A model generated the notes under the pieces. It did not search any database and was not told the origin of the DNA. It saw only the letters and a list, made by a program, of their open reading frames with translations. From AP-15 sp963703855 (GTDB lineage: Bacteria > Pseudomonadota > Alphaproteobacteria > ATCC43930 > CGMCC-115725), in the NCBI GenBank assembly GCA_963703855.1, contig CAVPFW010000011.1, positions 124,001-188,000 of the forward strand: DNA of 64,000 bases. Reading direction: 5' to 3'. A program made the position numbers and the translations under genes. Shown in pieces: positions 29,451 to 38,834 of the stretch (positions are counted from its first letter, which is position 1; every line of letters starts with the position of its first letter).

Positions 29451-29669
29451 CCGACCGGCCGCGGTCTATAGCGCTTGCGCCGCCGGCGCGCAAGGCGGCG
29501 GCTTCAACGACGCGGCTCGTCCGCCGTCGCCGGGCTCCCAGTCGGGAAATCCGCACACAATGTAAATGGTCCTGAACGAATGGTCCTGAACGGATATTTT
29601 GCCAATCCGACTCCGGATGGCCGGCCAAGGAGGCTCGGCTCGGGTCACGCCGACATCCGTGCCGACCGG

Positions 29670-30689
29670 TCAGAAGCTGCGCTCGCTGGCGAACCCGGCG
29701 GCGTCGATCAGGGCGCGCCGCTCGGGGCCGTCGCCGAACCGGGAGAGCGCGTCGATCGCGGTGGCGGCATAGAGGCGGGCGCGCTCCAAGGTTTCGGCCA
29801 GGGCGCCGCGGCGCTCGACCAAGAGGATCGCGTGATCGAGATCGCCCGGCCGCTGATCCATCTGCTCGATCGTGCGCCGCCAGAACCCGCGTTCGGCATC
29901 GTCGCCGCGGGCGAAGGCGACCAGAATCGGCAAGGTGACCTTGCCGTCGCGGAAATCATCCCCGACGCTCTTGCCGAGCTCGGCCTGATGCGCCGAGAAG
30001 TCGAGCATGTCGTCGACCAGCTGAAACGCGGTTCCCAGATTGCGGCCGAAGCGGTCGAGCGCCTCCTCCTCCTCGGCCGGGCGCTCCGCCACGATCGCGC
30101 CGATGCGGCTCGCCGCCGCAAACAACTCCGCCGTCTTCGCCTGGATGACGGCGAGGTACGCCGTTTCGGTGGTCTCGGTGTCGCTGGTCGTCATCATCTG
30201 CATGACCTCGCCTTCGGCGATCACCGCGGAGGCGCGGGACAGGATCTCGAGAACCCGCAACGAGCCGTCCGCGACCATCAGCTCAAAGGCGCGGCTGAAC
30301 AGAAAGTCGCCGACGAGGATTGCCGACTTGTTGCCCCAGACCGCGTTCGCGGTGTCGCGGCCGCGGCGCAGCTCGCTGGCGTCGACGACGTCGTCGTGCA
30401 GCAGGGTCGCGGTGTGGATGAACTCGACCGTGGCCGCGAGCGCCACGTGCCGCTCGCCGCGATAGCCGCAGAGGCGAGCGCAGGCCAGGGTCAGCATCGG
30501 CCGCAGCCGCTTTCCGCCGCCGGCGACGATATGGCCGGCGAGTTGCGGGATCAGCGCCACCGGGCTGTGCATGCGTTCGAGGATCAGCCGATTGACGCTT
30601 TCGAGGTCGCCTTTGAGAAGCTGGGACAACGGCTCGATCGATGGCTTGCGGCCCGCGTGCACCTGATCGACAACCGCCACCAGCGCCAC
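29670..30689 (-). CDS. ispB: polyprenyl (octa/decaprenyl) diphosphate synthase
   Basis: The 339-residue trans-prenyltransferase makes the ubiquinone side chain. Both aspartate-rich motifs are present, LLHDDVVDASELRRG and FQLVDDMLDF, with GGKRLRPML and GDFLFSRAFELM. GTG 30689 is chosen because AGGAGG lies five bases upstream and the product then has the family length (EPLSQLLKGDLESVNRLIL near the N-terminus). The open frame extends to 30860 but would overlap the divergent DUF2007 gene. That is the basis for rejecting the longer form. Confidence 0.92.
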   Translation of the reverse strand: MALVAVVDQVHAGRKPSIEPLSQLLKGDLESVNRLILERMHSPVALIPQLAGHIVAGGGKRLRPMLTLACARLCGYRGERHVALAATVEFIHTATLLHDDVVDASELRRGRDTANAVWGNKSAILVGDFLFSRAFELMVADGSLRVLEILSRASAVIAEGEVMQMMTTSDTETTETAYLAVIQAKTAELFAAASRIGAIVAERPAEEEEALDRFGRNLGTAFQLVDDMLDFSAHQAELGKSVGDDFRDGKVTLPILVAFARGDDAERGFWRRTIEQMDQRPGDLDHAILLVERRGALAETLERARLYAATAIDALSRFGDGPERRALIDAAGFASERSF

Positions 30690-30834
30690 CCGAGCCTCCT
30701 GCGCGCCCGGCGCGGGCCGACCGGCCCGCCCGATCGGCTTGACGCGCGCCAACCCGAATGAGCATAGAATGCCGGCGAGAGCGGTCAAGAGCCGCACCAT
30801 CGACCCCCGATCGAAGCCCTCCCGAGCGTCTGCG

Positions 30835-31047
30835 ATGAAGGAGCTGCTGCGCACCAACAACGCCGTCCGCCTGTCCTGGGTGCAGGCGCTGCTCAGGGAT
30901 TCGGGGATCGAGAGCCTGGTGCTGGACCATCACACGAGCCTGGTCGAAGGGAGCATCGGCGCCATCCCGCGCCGCCTGATGGTGGCGGAGCGCGACTTTG
31001 CCCGCGCCCGCGCGCTGCTCGCCGCAGCGGGCGAGGACGCCCGGTGA
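30835..31047 (+). CDS. DUF2007 family small protein
   Basis: The 70-residue protein MKELLRTNNAVRLSWVQALL (opening) matches DUF2007, described as a putative signal-transducing or regulatory domain with a ferredoxin-like fold. It contains DSGIESLVLDHHTS and RRLMVAERDFARARALL. Its stop overlaps the GTG start of the methyltransferase (GTGA), an arrangement frequent in Alphaproteobacteria. Its function is not established. Confidence 0.85.
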   Translation: MKELLRTNNAVRLSWVQALLRDSGIESLVLDHHTSLVEGSIGAIPRRLMVAERDFARARALLAAAGEDAR

Positions 31048-31802
31048 ACGAAGTGCCCGCCGCCGGGGCGGCCTTCACCGAAGATCGCCTATTGGGCGGC
31101 CGGATCCGGCTGAGGCAGCCGGCAACCGGGTATCGCGTCGCGATCGACCCGATCTTTCTCGCCGCCTCGGTGCCGGCCGAGCCGCATCAGCTCGTGCTCG
31201 ATGTCGGCTGCGGCGCCGGTGCGGCGATGCTGTGCCTGGCGGCACGGGTGCCGCATGCCCGCGTCGTCGGCCTCGAGATGCAGCGCGATCTGGTTCGGCT
31301 GGCCGGCGACAATGCGATCCTGAACGCGATGGAGGCCCGCGTCTCGGTCATGATCGGAGACCTCCTGCATCCGCCGCCGCGGCTGTCGCCCGGCGCCTTC
31401 GACCACGTCATCGCGAACCCGCCGTTCAGCGAGCCCGGCCGCGCGATGCCGGCGGCTAGCGCGGGCAAGGCCGCCGCGACGGTCGAGGGCGATGCCGACC
31501 TCGGCGCCTGGGTGCGTTTTTGCCTGGCGATGGTGCGGCCCAAGGGGACGGTGACCTTCATCCACCGCGCCGATCGCATCGACGCGCTGATCGGCGAGAT
31601 CGCCGGCCGGGCGGGCGAGGTCGTCGTCTTTCCGCTGTGGCCGGGCGAGGACCGGCAGGCGATCCGCATCCTGGTGCGCGCCCGCAAGCAGATCGCCGCT
31701 CCGGCGCGGCTCGCCCCCGGACTGGTGCTGCACCGGCCGGACGGCCGGCTGACCGATCGCGCCGAAGGGGTGCTGAGGGAGGGCCGAGGGCTCGATCTCT
31801 GA
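31044..31802 (+). CDS. class I methyltransferase, TrmN6/YfiC-like
   Basis: The 252-residue protein has the SAM-binding motif LVLDVGCGAGAAMLCLA at about 50-66 and the catalytic NPPF motif (DHVIANPPFSEPGR) near 128, the signature of N6-adenine methyltransferases. The LLGGRIRLRQPATGYRVAIDP opening (in part) is typical of the tRNA1(Val) adenine-37 methyltransferase group. GTG 31044 is the start, coupled to the DUF2007 stop. RNA is the likely substrate; the exact tRNA is not shown. Confidence 0.88.
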   Translation: MNEVPAAGAAFTEDRLLGGRIRLRQPATGYRVAIDPIFLAASVPAEPHQLVLDVGCGAGAAMLCLAARVPHARVVGLEMQRDLVRLAGDNAILNAMEARVSVMIGDLLHPPPRLSPGAFDHVIANPPFSEPGRAMPAASAGKAAATVEGDADLGAWVRFCLAMVRPKGTVTFIHRADRIDALIGEIAGRAGEVVVFPLWPGEDRQAIRILVRARKQIAAPARLAPGLVLHRPDGRLTDRAEGVLREGRGLDL

Positions 31803-31859
31803 CCGCCGCGCCGGCCGCTGCCGTGGTTTCGCACAGCGCGGCTTCCCATTTGAGGCGAC

Positions 31860-32702
31860 ATGAGCATTCGCGATCATCTCGATATCGAGCGTCTGTGGCG
31901 GCGCGGGCCGGTCGTCGCGGTTCTGCGCTTCGAAGGCGTGATCATGCCGCGGGCGCGCCGCAACGGCATCTCGTTGGCCAGCCACGCCAGGGCGATCGAG
32001 CGGGCGTTCGGTCTTCGCGGTGTCGTCGCCGTCGCCATCGTCGTCAACTCGCCGGGCGGCTCGCCGGTGCAGTCGGCGCTGCTGTTCCGCCGCATCCGCC
32101 AGCTCGCCGACGAAAAGGGCATCCCGGTCGTCGCCTTTGCCGAGGACGTGGCGGCGTCGGGCGGCTACTGGCTGGCGCTCGCCGGGGACGAGATCTTCGG
32201 CGAGGAAACCTCGCTGGTCGGCTCGATCGGGGTCATCAGCGCGGGCTTCGGCCTTTACGAGCTGCTCCAGCGCTTTGGCATCGAGCGGCGGCTTTACACC
32301 GCGGGCACGCACAAATCCCTGCTCGACCCGTTTCTGCCGGTGGACCCGGCCGATGTCGAACGCCTGACCGGATTGCAGCAGGACATCCACCGGGCGTTCA
32401 AGGAGCATGTGCGCCGGCGCCGCGCCGGCAAGATCGACGCCGCCGACGAAAGCCTGTTCGACGGCGACGTGCTGACCGGGAACATGGCGGCCCAGCGCGG
32501 GCTGATCGACGGCATCGGCGAGCTGCGCGCGGTGATGCGCGCCCGCTACGGCGACACGGTCAGGCTGCGCGCGATCGCCCCCGAGCGCCGCCGGCGGTTA
32601 TGGGAACGGCTGCCGTTCGCCGCCCGCGAGCCTTTCGCCGCGCTCGCCGATCTCGCAGAGTGGATCGAAGCCCGGGTGCTGTGGAGCCGGTTCGGGCTGT
32701 GA
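31860..32702 (+). CDS. S49-family serine protease (SppA/SohB-like)
   Basis: This 280-residue protein has the S49 core: VVNSPGGSPVQSALL, the nucleophile region EDVAASGGYWLALAGDEI (Ser near 101), a GSIGVISAGFGLYELL block, and the general-base Lys in THKSLLDPF near 152. Signal-peptide peptidase A-type enzymes cut membrane-embedded peptides. No strong N-terminal membrane anchor is evident, so it is of the short SppA form seen in Alphaproteobacteria. It follows the methyltransferase in the same direction. Confidence 0.9.
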   Translation: MSIRDHLDIERLWRRGPVVAVLRFEGVIMPRARRNGISLASHARAIERAFGLRGVVAVAIVVNSPGGSPVQSALLFRRIRQLADEKGIPVVAFAEDVAASGGYWLALAGDEIFGEETSLVGSIGVISAGFGLYELLQRFGIERRLYTAGTHKSLLDPFLPVDPADVERLTGLQQDIHRAFKEHVRRRRAGKIDAADESLFDGDVLTGNMAAQRGLIDGIGELRAVMRARYGDTVRLRAIAPERRRRLWERLPFAAREPFAALADLAEWIEARVLWSRFGL

Positions 32703-32771
32703 TTGACGAGAGTTTGCGCCGGTCGCGCGCGTTTCTTGACCCCGCTCCCGGCGTGCCGGTAAACCTCGCCT

Positions 32772-32996
32772 ATGTTTGAGTTTCCCAAGCTCGTCCTATT
32801 GATCCTGGTGTTCGCCGCGGTGTGGATCGGCTACCGCTGGCTGAACGGGCCGGCGCGCGAATTGCCGCGCCGCCGCGCCGCGCCGCCGCGCCGGGCGATC
32901 CAAGCCGAAGATCTGGTCGCATGCGGCGTGTGCGGTTCCTACGTCGCGGCGCAGGCACCCGGCTGCGGCCGGCCCGATTGCCCGCGGCCGCGCTGA
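32772..32996 (+). CDS. small membrane-anchored zinc-ribbon-like protein
   Basis: 74 residues. A single N-terminal hydrophobic helix (LVLLILVFAAVWIGYRWL) is followed by a basic, Arg/Pro-rich linker and a four-cysteine module CGVCGSY...GCGRPDC that could hold zinc. This plan is common for uncharacterised proteins near glyQ and ampD-type loci in proteobacteria. The function is unknown. It ends 24 bases before glyQ. Confidence 0.8.
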   Translation: MFEFPKLVLLILVFAAVWIGYRWLNGPARELPRRRAAPPRRAIQAEDLVACGVCGSYVAAQAPGCGRPDCPRPR

Positions 32997-33020
32997 CCGC
33001 ACCGCATCCGAGGCCGCACC

Positions 33021-33881
33021 GTGAGCTTTCAGTCGCTGGTCTTCGAGCTGCAATGCTATTGGGCGAAGCAGGGCTGCGTGATCCTGCAGCCCTATGACGT
33101 CGAGGTCGGCGCCGGCACCTTTCACCCGGCGACGGCATTGCGCGCGCTCGGGCCCAAGCCGTGGCGCGCGGCCTATGTGCAGCCCTCGCGCCGGCCGACC
33201 GACGGCCGCTATGGCGAGAACCCCAACCGCTTGCAGCAGCACCACCAGCTGCAGGTGATCCTGAAGCCCGCGCCAGCCGACAGCCAGGAGCTTTATCTCG
33301 CGAGCCTCACGGCGATCGGCATTGATGCCCGCCGCCACGACATCCGCTTTGTCGAGGATGATTGGGAGAGCCCGACCCTGGGCGCCTGGGGGCTCGGCTG
33401 GGAAGTGTGGCTCGATGGCATGGAGGTCAGCCAGTTCACCTATTTCCAGCAGGTCGGCGGCATCGAATGCGACCCGGTCTCGACCGAGCTGACCTATGGG
33501 CTCGAACGGCTGGCGATGTACGTCGAAGGCGTCGAGAGCGTCTTTGAGCTCGACTACAACGGCGCCCACGAGGCCGCGCGCATAACCTATGCCGATGTGT
33601 TCAAGCGGGCTGAACGGGAATTCTCGACCTACAATTTCGAAATCGCCGACACCGCGCTGCTGGTGCGCCACTTCGCCGACGCCGAGGCCGAATGCCGCGC
33701 GGTGCTCGAACGCGGGCTGGCCTTGCCGGCCTATGACCAATGCCTGAAGGCGAGCCATCTGTTCAACCTGCTCGACGCGCGGGGTGCCATCAGCGTGACC
33801 GAGCGCGCCGCCTACATCCTGCGCGTCCGCGCGCTCACCAAAGGCTGCTGCGAGGCCTGGCTCGCCGGCGCGAATGCGTGA
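33021..33881 (+). CDS. glyQ: glycyl-tRNA synthetase alpha subunit
   Basis: The 286-residue catalytic subunit of bacterial alpha2beta2 GlyRS opens with SFQSLVFELQCYWAKQGC and has QPYDVEVGAGTFHPAT, AAYVQPSRRPTDGRYGENPN and NRLQQHHQLQVI, with GLGWEVWLDGMEVSQFTYFQ carrying the class II motif 2/3 surroundings. The start is ATG 33021. It sits upstream of glyS with a palindromic repeat between them. Length and sequence appear complete. Confidence 0.97.
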   Translation: MSFQSLVFELQCYWAKQGCVILQPYDVEVGAGTFHPATALRALGPKPWRAAYVQPSRRPTDGRYGENPNRLQQHHQLQVILKPAPADSQELYLASLTAIGIDARRHDIRFVEDDWESPTLGAWGLGWEVWLDGMEVSQFTYFQQVGGIECDPVSTELTYGLERLAMYVEGVESVFELDYNGAHEAARITYADVFKRAEREFSTYNFEIADTALLVRHFADAEAECRAVLERGLALPAYDQCLKASHLFNLLDARGAISVTERAAYILRVRALTKGCCEAWLAGANA

Positions 33882-33900
33882 ATGAGACAGCCGCATCCCA

Positions 33901-34006
33901 TCTCCCACCCGGCCCCTCACCCCCGGATCAGGTCCGGGGTAGGCTCTCCCGCTGCGCGGGCCCCTCCCTCTCCCCGCATGCGGGGAGAGGGCCAGGGTGA
34001 GGGGCT
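33901..34006. repeat. extragenic palindromic repeat between glyQ and glyS
   Basis: CCCCTCACCC... and ...GGGTGAGGGG form the outer arms. Inside are a 7-bp hairpin (33921-33927 with 33933-33939) and a perfect 26-bp palindrome at 33966-33991 centred on GCATGC. The same GGGGAGAGGG/GGGTGAGGGG pieces recur at 42071-42137 and 54235-54350. It may act as a transcript-stabilising hairpin or be a mobile REP-like unit. Confidence 0.75.
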
Positions 34007-34024
34007 GTTACCGCAGAGCGCGCG

Positions 34025-36145
34025 ATGACTGGCGAGCTGCTGCTCGAACTGCTGTCGGAGGAAATCCCGGCGCGGATGCAGCGCCGCGCTATCGAGGACC
34101 TGACCCGGCTCGTGCGCGACAAGCTCGCCGCGGCCGAGATCCCGGCCGCGCGGCTGCGCGGCTATGTGACGCCGCGCCGGCTCGCGGTCGTCGCCGAAAG
34201 CATTCCCGCGACCCAGCCGGATCGCACCGAGGAGCGGCGCGGGCCGCGGGTCGGCGCGCCGCAGCCGGCGATCGAAGGGTTTTTGCGCGCCGCGGGGCTC
34301 GCCGATATCGACGAGTGCGACATTCGCGACACCGGCCGCGGCGAATTCTATTTCGCGGTGGCCAAGCGGTCGGGCCGCAGAGCCGCGCAAGTGCTGCCCG
34401 ATCTGATCAAGGCCGCGATCGCCGAATTGCCCTGGCCGAAATCGATGCGCTGGCCGGGGTCGCCGTTGCGCTGGGTGCGGCCGCTGAGCTCGGTTCTGTG
34501 CCTCTACGACGGCGAACTGCTGCCGTTGGCGCTCGATAGCTTGCCCCCGGCGGGAACGGGGGGCATTCCGGTCGGCCGCACCACCCGCGGCCACCGTTTT
34601 CTGTCCCCCGGCGAAATTTGCGTCGGCAGCGCCGCGGAGTACGTCGAAAAGCTTCAACGCGCCTATGTCATCCTCGACCAGGACAGCCGCAAAGAGCTGA
34701 TCCGCGCCGATCTAGACCGCCGTGCCGCGGAGCTGGGGATCGCGGTCAAGCCCGATCCCGCTCTGCTCGACGAAGTTACCGGGCTCGCCGAGTTCCCGGT
34801 CGTGCTGGCCGGAGCGATCGACCCCGATTTTATGACCTTGCCGCCCGAGGTCCTGCAAACCGCGATGCGCGTCCACCAAAAATATTTTTCCTGCGTACAC
34901 CCCGACAGGAGACCCGCCCCGCATTTCCTGTTCGTCGCCAACAACCTCGCCGAGGACGGCGGCGCCGCGATCGTCGTCGGCAACGAGCGCGTATTGCGCG
35001 CCCGCCTCGCCGACGCCCGCTTTTTCTGGGACCAGGACCGCAAAATCCGCCTCGAAGACCGGGTCGAGGCGCTGAAAGACCGCGTCTACCACGCCCAATT
35101 AGGCAGCGTTTACGAGAAAATCGAGCGTATGGGCCATCTTGCGGATTTTCTTGTTCAGCATGTGGAAGGGGCCAACCAAGACATCGCATATCGGGCAGTT
35201 CGCTTGGCGAAAGCCGATCTGTCGACCGGGATGGTTGGGGAGTTGCCCGAGCTTCAGGGCATCATGGGCCAATACTACGCCTTAGAAGATGGCGAAGATC
35301 CCTCCGTAGCCATAGCAATAGCGGACCACTATAAGCCGCTTGGGCCTGCTGATTTTGTTCCCGTTGCGCCAACGACAGTGGTGGTGGCCCTCGCTGACAA
35401 GATAGATACTCTTGTCACTTTTTTCGCTCTGGACAATGCCCCGACCGGATCACGCGATCCATTTGCATTGCGGCGAGCCGCACTGGGGGTTAATCGAATC
35501 ATTTTGAGAAACCAAATACGCATTCTTCTGAAGGACACGTTTAAGACAGCGCTCGAAATTTTCTACTCGCAGCATCACGTACCTAACTGGGAGCAACGCG
35601 TGGACGCAGTATACGCAGATCTGATGTCGTTCATGGTTGATCGATTAAAGGTTCAGCTGCGTGACCAGCAGGTGCGGCATGATCTTATCGCAGCAGGTTT
35701 CCACCAAGTAGGAACTGCCGAAAGTGATTTGGTGCGTTTGCTCGCGCGGGTCACCGCTCTCCAGTCCTTCCTCAGCTCAGAGGACGGGGCCAACCTGCTC
35801 GTCGCGTACCGTCGAGCGACCAACATCGTTACGATCGAAGACCGGAAGGACGGCCGCGCCCGAAGTAACGACATCGAAGATTTGCTTTTGGATCTTCCTG
35901 AGGAGAAGACGCTCGCGCGGAGCCTCGACATTGTTGAGGATCGTGCTGGAGAACTTATTGGAGAAGAGCGATTTGAGGAAGCCATGGCCGAATTGGCGCG
36001 ATTGCGGCAGCCGGTTGACGCCTTTTTCGACAAAGTCACCGTTAACACCGGTGTACCTGAGCTGCGCGAGAACCGGCTGCGGCTGTTGTCGCGTATCCGC
36101 GCGACGATGAACCAGGTCGCCGACTTCTCGCAGATCGAAGGGTGA
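34025..36145 (+). CDS. glyS: glycyl-tRNA synthetase beta subunit, mosaic in composition
   Basis: The 706-residue tRNA-binding subunit opens with ELLLELLSEEIPARMQRRA and has AKRSGRRAAQVLPDLIKAAI, PKSMRWPGSPLRWVRPL, the HKYFS-like block HQKYFSCVHPDRRPAPHFLF and DARFFWDQDR, with a C-terminal anticodon-binding region. The frame is intact. Codon and base use change abruptly inside the gene: the 5' third is very GC-rich (34081-34140 has 44 G/C of 60), while about 35100-36055 is far lower (35461-35580 has 55 of 120). The protein remains a normal GlyS throughout, which suggests allele replacement by homologous recombination with a lower-GC donor. Confidence 0.96.
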   Translation: MTGELLLELLSEEIPARMQRRAIEDLTRLVRDKLAAAEIPAARLRGYVTPRRLAVVAESIPATQPDRTEERRGPRVGAPQPAIEGFLRAAGLADIDECDIRDTGRGEFYFAVAKRSGRRAAQVLPDLIKAAIAELPWPKSMRWPGSPLRWVRPLSSVLCLYDGELLPLALDSLPPAGTGGIPVGRTTRGHRFLSPGEICVGSAAEYVEKLQRAYVILDQDSRKELIRADLDRRAAELGIAVKPDPALLDEVTGLAEFPVVLAGAIDPDFMTLPPEVLQTAMRVHQKYFSCVHPDRRPAPHFLFVANNLAEDGGAAIVVGNERVLRARLADARFFWDQDRKIRLEDRVEALKDRVYHAQLGSVYEKIERMGHLADFLVQHVEGANQDIAYRAVRLAKADLSTGMVGELPELQGIMGQYYALEDGEDPSVAIAIADHYKPLGPADFVPVAPTTVVVALADKIDTLVTFFALDNAPTGSRDPFALRRAALGVNRIILRNQIRILLKDTFKTALEIFYSQHHVPNWEQRVDAVYADLMSFMVDRLKVQLRDQQVRHDLIAAGFHQVGTAESDLVRLLARVTALQSFLSSEDGANLLVAYRRATNIVTIEDRKDGRARSNDIEDLLLDLPEEKTLARSLDIVEDRAGELIGEERFEEAMAELARLRQPVDAFFDKVTVNTGVPELRENRLRLLSRIRATMNQVADFSQIEG

Positions 36146-36152
36146 GCGGCGG

Positions 36153-38834
36153 ATGACGAAATGGGTCTACGGGTTCGGCGGCGGCGCGGCCGAGGGAAAC
36201 GCCGAGATGCGCAACCTGCTCGGGGGCAAGGGCACCGGCCTCGCCGAAATGAGCGGTCTCGGGCTGCCGGTGCCGCCCGGCTTCACGATCACGACCGAGG
36301 TGTGCACCTGGTTCTACGCCAACGGCAAATCCTATCCGCCCGAGCTCGAGCCGCAGGTCGCCGACGGGCTCGCGGCGATCGAGCGGGCGCTCGGCGCCCG
36401 CTTTGGCGACGCCGACAACCCGCTCCTGGTTTCGGTGCGCTCGGGTGCCCGCGTGTCGATGCCGGGGATGATGGACACGGTGCTCAACCTCGGCCTCAAC
36501 GACCGCGCGGCCGAGGGGCTGGCGAAGAAGAGCGGCGACGAACGTTTCGCCTATGACAGCTATCGCCGCTTCATCCAGATGTACGGGCAGGTCGTGCTCG
36601 GCATCGAGCACCATCATTTCGAGGAGCTGATCGAGAACCACAAGCTCGATACCGATGCCGCGCTCGATACCGACCTCACGGCCGAGGATTGGAAGACCGT
36701 CGTCGCCGGGTTCAAGGATTTGGTCGTGCAGGAGAAGGGCCACCCCTTCCCGCAGGAGCCGCGCGACCAGTTGTGGGGAGCGATCGGCGCCGTCTTCGGC
36801 TCGTGGATGAACCCGCGCGCAATCACCTATCGTCGGTTGCACGAGATCCCCGCCGATTGGGGCACGGCGGTCAATGTCCAGGCGATGGTGTTCGGCAATA
36901 TGGGGTCCGATTGCGCGACCGGGGTCGCCTTTACCCGCAACCCGTCGACCGGCGCCAATGAGTTCTATGGAGAATATCTGGTTAACGCCCAGGGCGAGGA
37001 TGTCGTCGCCGGCATCCGCACCCCGCAGCATCTGACGATCGCCGGCAAGCAGGCGACCAAGTCCGCCTTGCCGGCGATGGAAGAAGTGATGCCCGAAGTT
37101 CTGGACGAGCTCTGCCGGGTGCGGCGGGTGCTCGAAGACCATTACCGCGACATGCAGGACATCGAGTTCACGGTCCAGTGCGGCAAATTGTGGATGCTGC
37201 AGACGCGCTCGGGCAAGCGCACCGCCCAGGCGGCGCTGAAGATCGCGGTGTCGCTGGTCGAGGAGGGGGTCATCGACCGCGCCGAGGCGATCCGTCGCAT
37301 CGAGCCCAATTCGCTCGACCAGCTGCTGCACCCGACCCTCGACCCCAAGGCCAGGACGACGATCCTGACCCGCGGTCTGCCGGCCTCGCCGGGTGCGGCT
37401 TCGGGCAAGGTCGTGTTCTCCGCCGAGGAGGCGGAATTGTTTGCCGCGCGCGGCGAGCCGGCGATCCTGGTCCGCATCGAAACCAGCCCCGAGGACATCC
37501 ACGGCATGCACGCCGCCAAGGGCATCCTGACCGCCCGCGGCGGGATGACCAGCCACGCCGCGGTTGTCGCCCGCGGCATGGGTCGGCCCTGCGTCGCCGG
37601 GGCAGGCGATCTGCGCATAGATTATGCCGGGCGCACGATGGCGGCTCGCACCACCCAGGTCGCGGCGGGCGATGTCATCACGATCGACGGCTCTACCGGT
37701 GAGGTCATGATCGGCGAGGTGCCGACGATCCAGCCCGAGCTGTCGGGCGATTTCGCCACCCTGATGGGCTGGGCCGACGCGATCCGCACGATGAAGGTGC
37801 GCGCCAATGCCGAGACCGCGCTCGACGCCCGCACCGCGCGCCGCTTCGGCGCCGAGGGGATCGGGCTCAGCCGTACCGAGCACATGTTTTTCGAGGCGGG
37901 CCGCATCGGTCCCATTCGCCGCGTCATCATGGCCGAGGACGAAGCGGGCCGGCGCGCCGGGCTGGCCGAGCTCTTACCGATGCAGCGCGAGGATTTCGCC
38001 GAGATCTTTCGCATCATGAAGGGGTTGCCGGTCACGATCCGGCTGCTCGACCCGCCATTCCACGAGTTCCTGCCCAAAACCAAGGAGGAGTTCGAGGAGA
38101 TGGCGCGGCTGACCGGCCGCGACGTCGCGCAAATTCGCCACCGGGCGCTGGCCTTGCACGAGGAGAACCCGATGCTGGGCCATCGTGGCTGCCGCCTCGG
38201 CATCACCTATCCCGAAATCTACGAGATGCAGGCGACCGCGATCTTCGAAGCCGCCGCCGCGGTGATCAAGGAGACGGGCGGGGCGGTCGAGCCCGAGATC
38301 ATGGTGCCGCTGATCGCGACCAAAACCGAGGTCGACATCCTCAAAGAGATGATCGACCGCGTCGGCAAAGAAGTCATGGAACGGGCCGGGGTCGAGGTGC
38401 CCTATCTCGTCGGCACGATGATCGAGCTGCCGCGGGCGGCCTTGCGCGCCGCCGAGATCGCCGCGACCGCCGAGTTTTTCAGTTTCGGCACCAACGATCT
38501 GACGCAGACCGTGTTCGGCCTGTCGCGCGATGATTCCGCGAGCTTTCTCGGGGCCTATCAGCGGCTCGGCATCCTCGACCACGACCCGTTCGTGACGATC
38601 GACACGGCAGGGGTCGGCGAGCTCGTGCGCATCGCCGCCGAGCGCGGCCGCGCCGCCCGCCCCGGGCTGAAGCTCGGCATCTGCGGCGAGCATGGCGGCG
38701 ACCCCGCCTCGATCCGGTTTTTCCAGGCCGTCGGGCTCGATTACGTCTCGTGCTCGCCCTATCGGGTGCCGATCGCCCGCCTCGCCGCGGCCCAGGCGGC
38801 GCTCTCCGGCGACCGCCCGGACGCGACCCTATGA
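36153..38834 (+). CDS. ppdK: pyruvate, phosphate dikinase
   Basis: The 893-residue enzyme interconverts pyruvate, ATP and phosphate with PEP, AMP and pyrophosphate. The N-terminal ATP-grasp domain has GGKGTGLAEMSGLGLPVPPGF (in part) and SVRSGARVSMPGMMDTVLNLG (in part). The phosphohistidine domain has the catalytic His in GGMTSHAAVVARGMGRPCV. The C-terminal PEP/pyruvate TIM barrel has GIGLSRTEHMF, ENPMLGHRGCRLGI and FSFGTNDLTQ. It starts eight bases after the glyS stop, a common alphaproteobacterial arrangement. Confidence 0.97.
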   Translation: MTKWVYGFGGGAAEGNAEMRNLLGGKGTGLAEMSGLGLPVPPGFTITTEVCTWFYANGKSYPPELEPQVADGLAAIERALGARFGDADNPLLVSVRSGARVSMPGMMDTVLNLGLNDRAAEGLAKKSGDERFAYDSYRRFIQMYGQVVLGIEHHHFEELIENHKLDTDAALDTDLTAEDWKTVVAGFKDLVVQEKGHPFPQEPRDQLWGAIGAVFGSWMNPRAITYRRLHEIPADWGTAVNVQAMVFGNMGSDCATGVAFTRNPSTGANEFYGEYLVNAQGEDVVAGIRTPQHLTIAGKQATKSALPAMEEVMPEVLDELCRVRRVLEDHYRDMQDIEFTVQCGKLWMLQTRSGKRTAQAALKIAVSLVEEGVIDRAEAIRRIEPNSLDQLLHPTLDPKARTTILTRGLPASPGAASGKVVFSAEEAELFAARGEPAILVRIETSPEDIHGMHAAKGILTARGGMTSHAAVVARGMGRPCVAGAGDLRIDYAGRTMAARTTQVAAGDVITIDGSTGEVMIGEVPTIQPELSGDFATLMGWADAIRTMKVRANAETALDARTARRFGAEGIGLSRTEHMFFEAGRIGPIRRVIMAEDEAGRRAGLAELLPMQREDFAEIFRIMKGLPVTIRLLDPPFHEFLPKTKEEFEEMARLTGRDVAQIRHRALALHEENPMLGHRGCRLGITYPEIYEMQATAIFEAAAAVIKETGGAVEPEIMVPLIATKTEVDILKEMIDRVGKEVMERAGVEVPYLVGTMIELPRAALRAAEIAATAEFFSFGTNDLTQTVFGLSRDDSASFLGAYQRLGILDHDPFVTIDTAGVGELVRIAAERGRAARPGLKLGICGEHGGDPASIRFFQAVGLDYVSCSPYRVPIARLAAAQAALSGDRPDATL

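Noticed and set aside
36042..37883. A 613-residue antisense frame opposite ppdK
   Set aside because: Same reason: ppdK is unmistakable on the plus strand and the antisense text is low-complexity with no domain.
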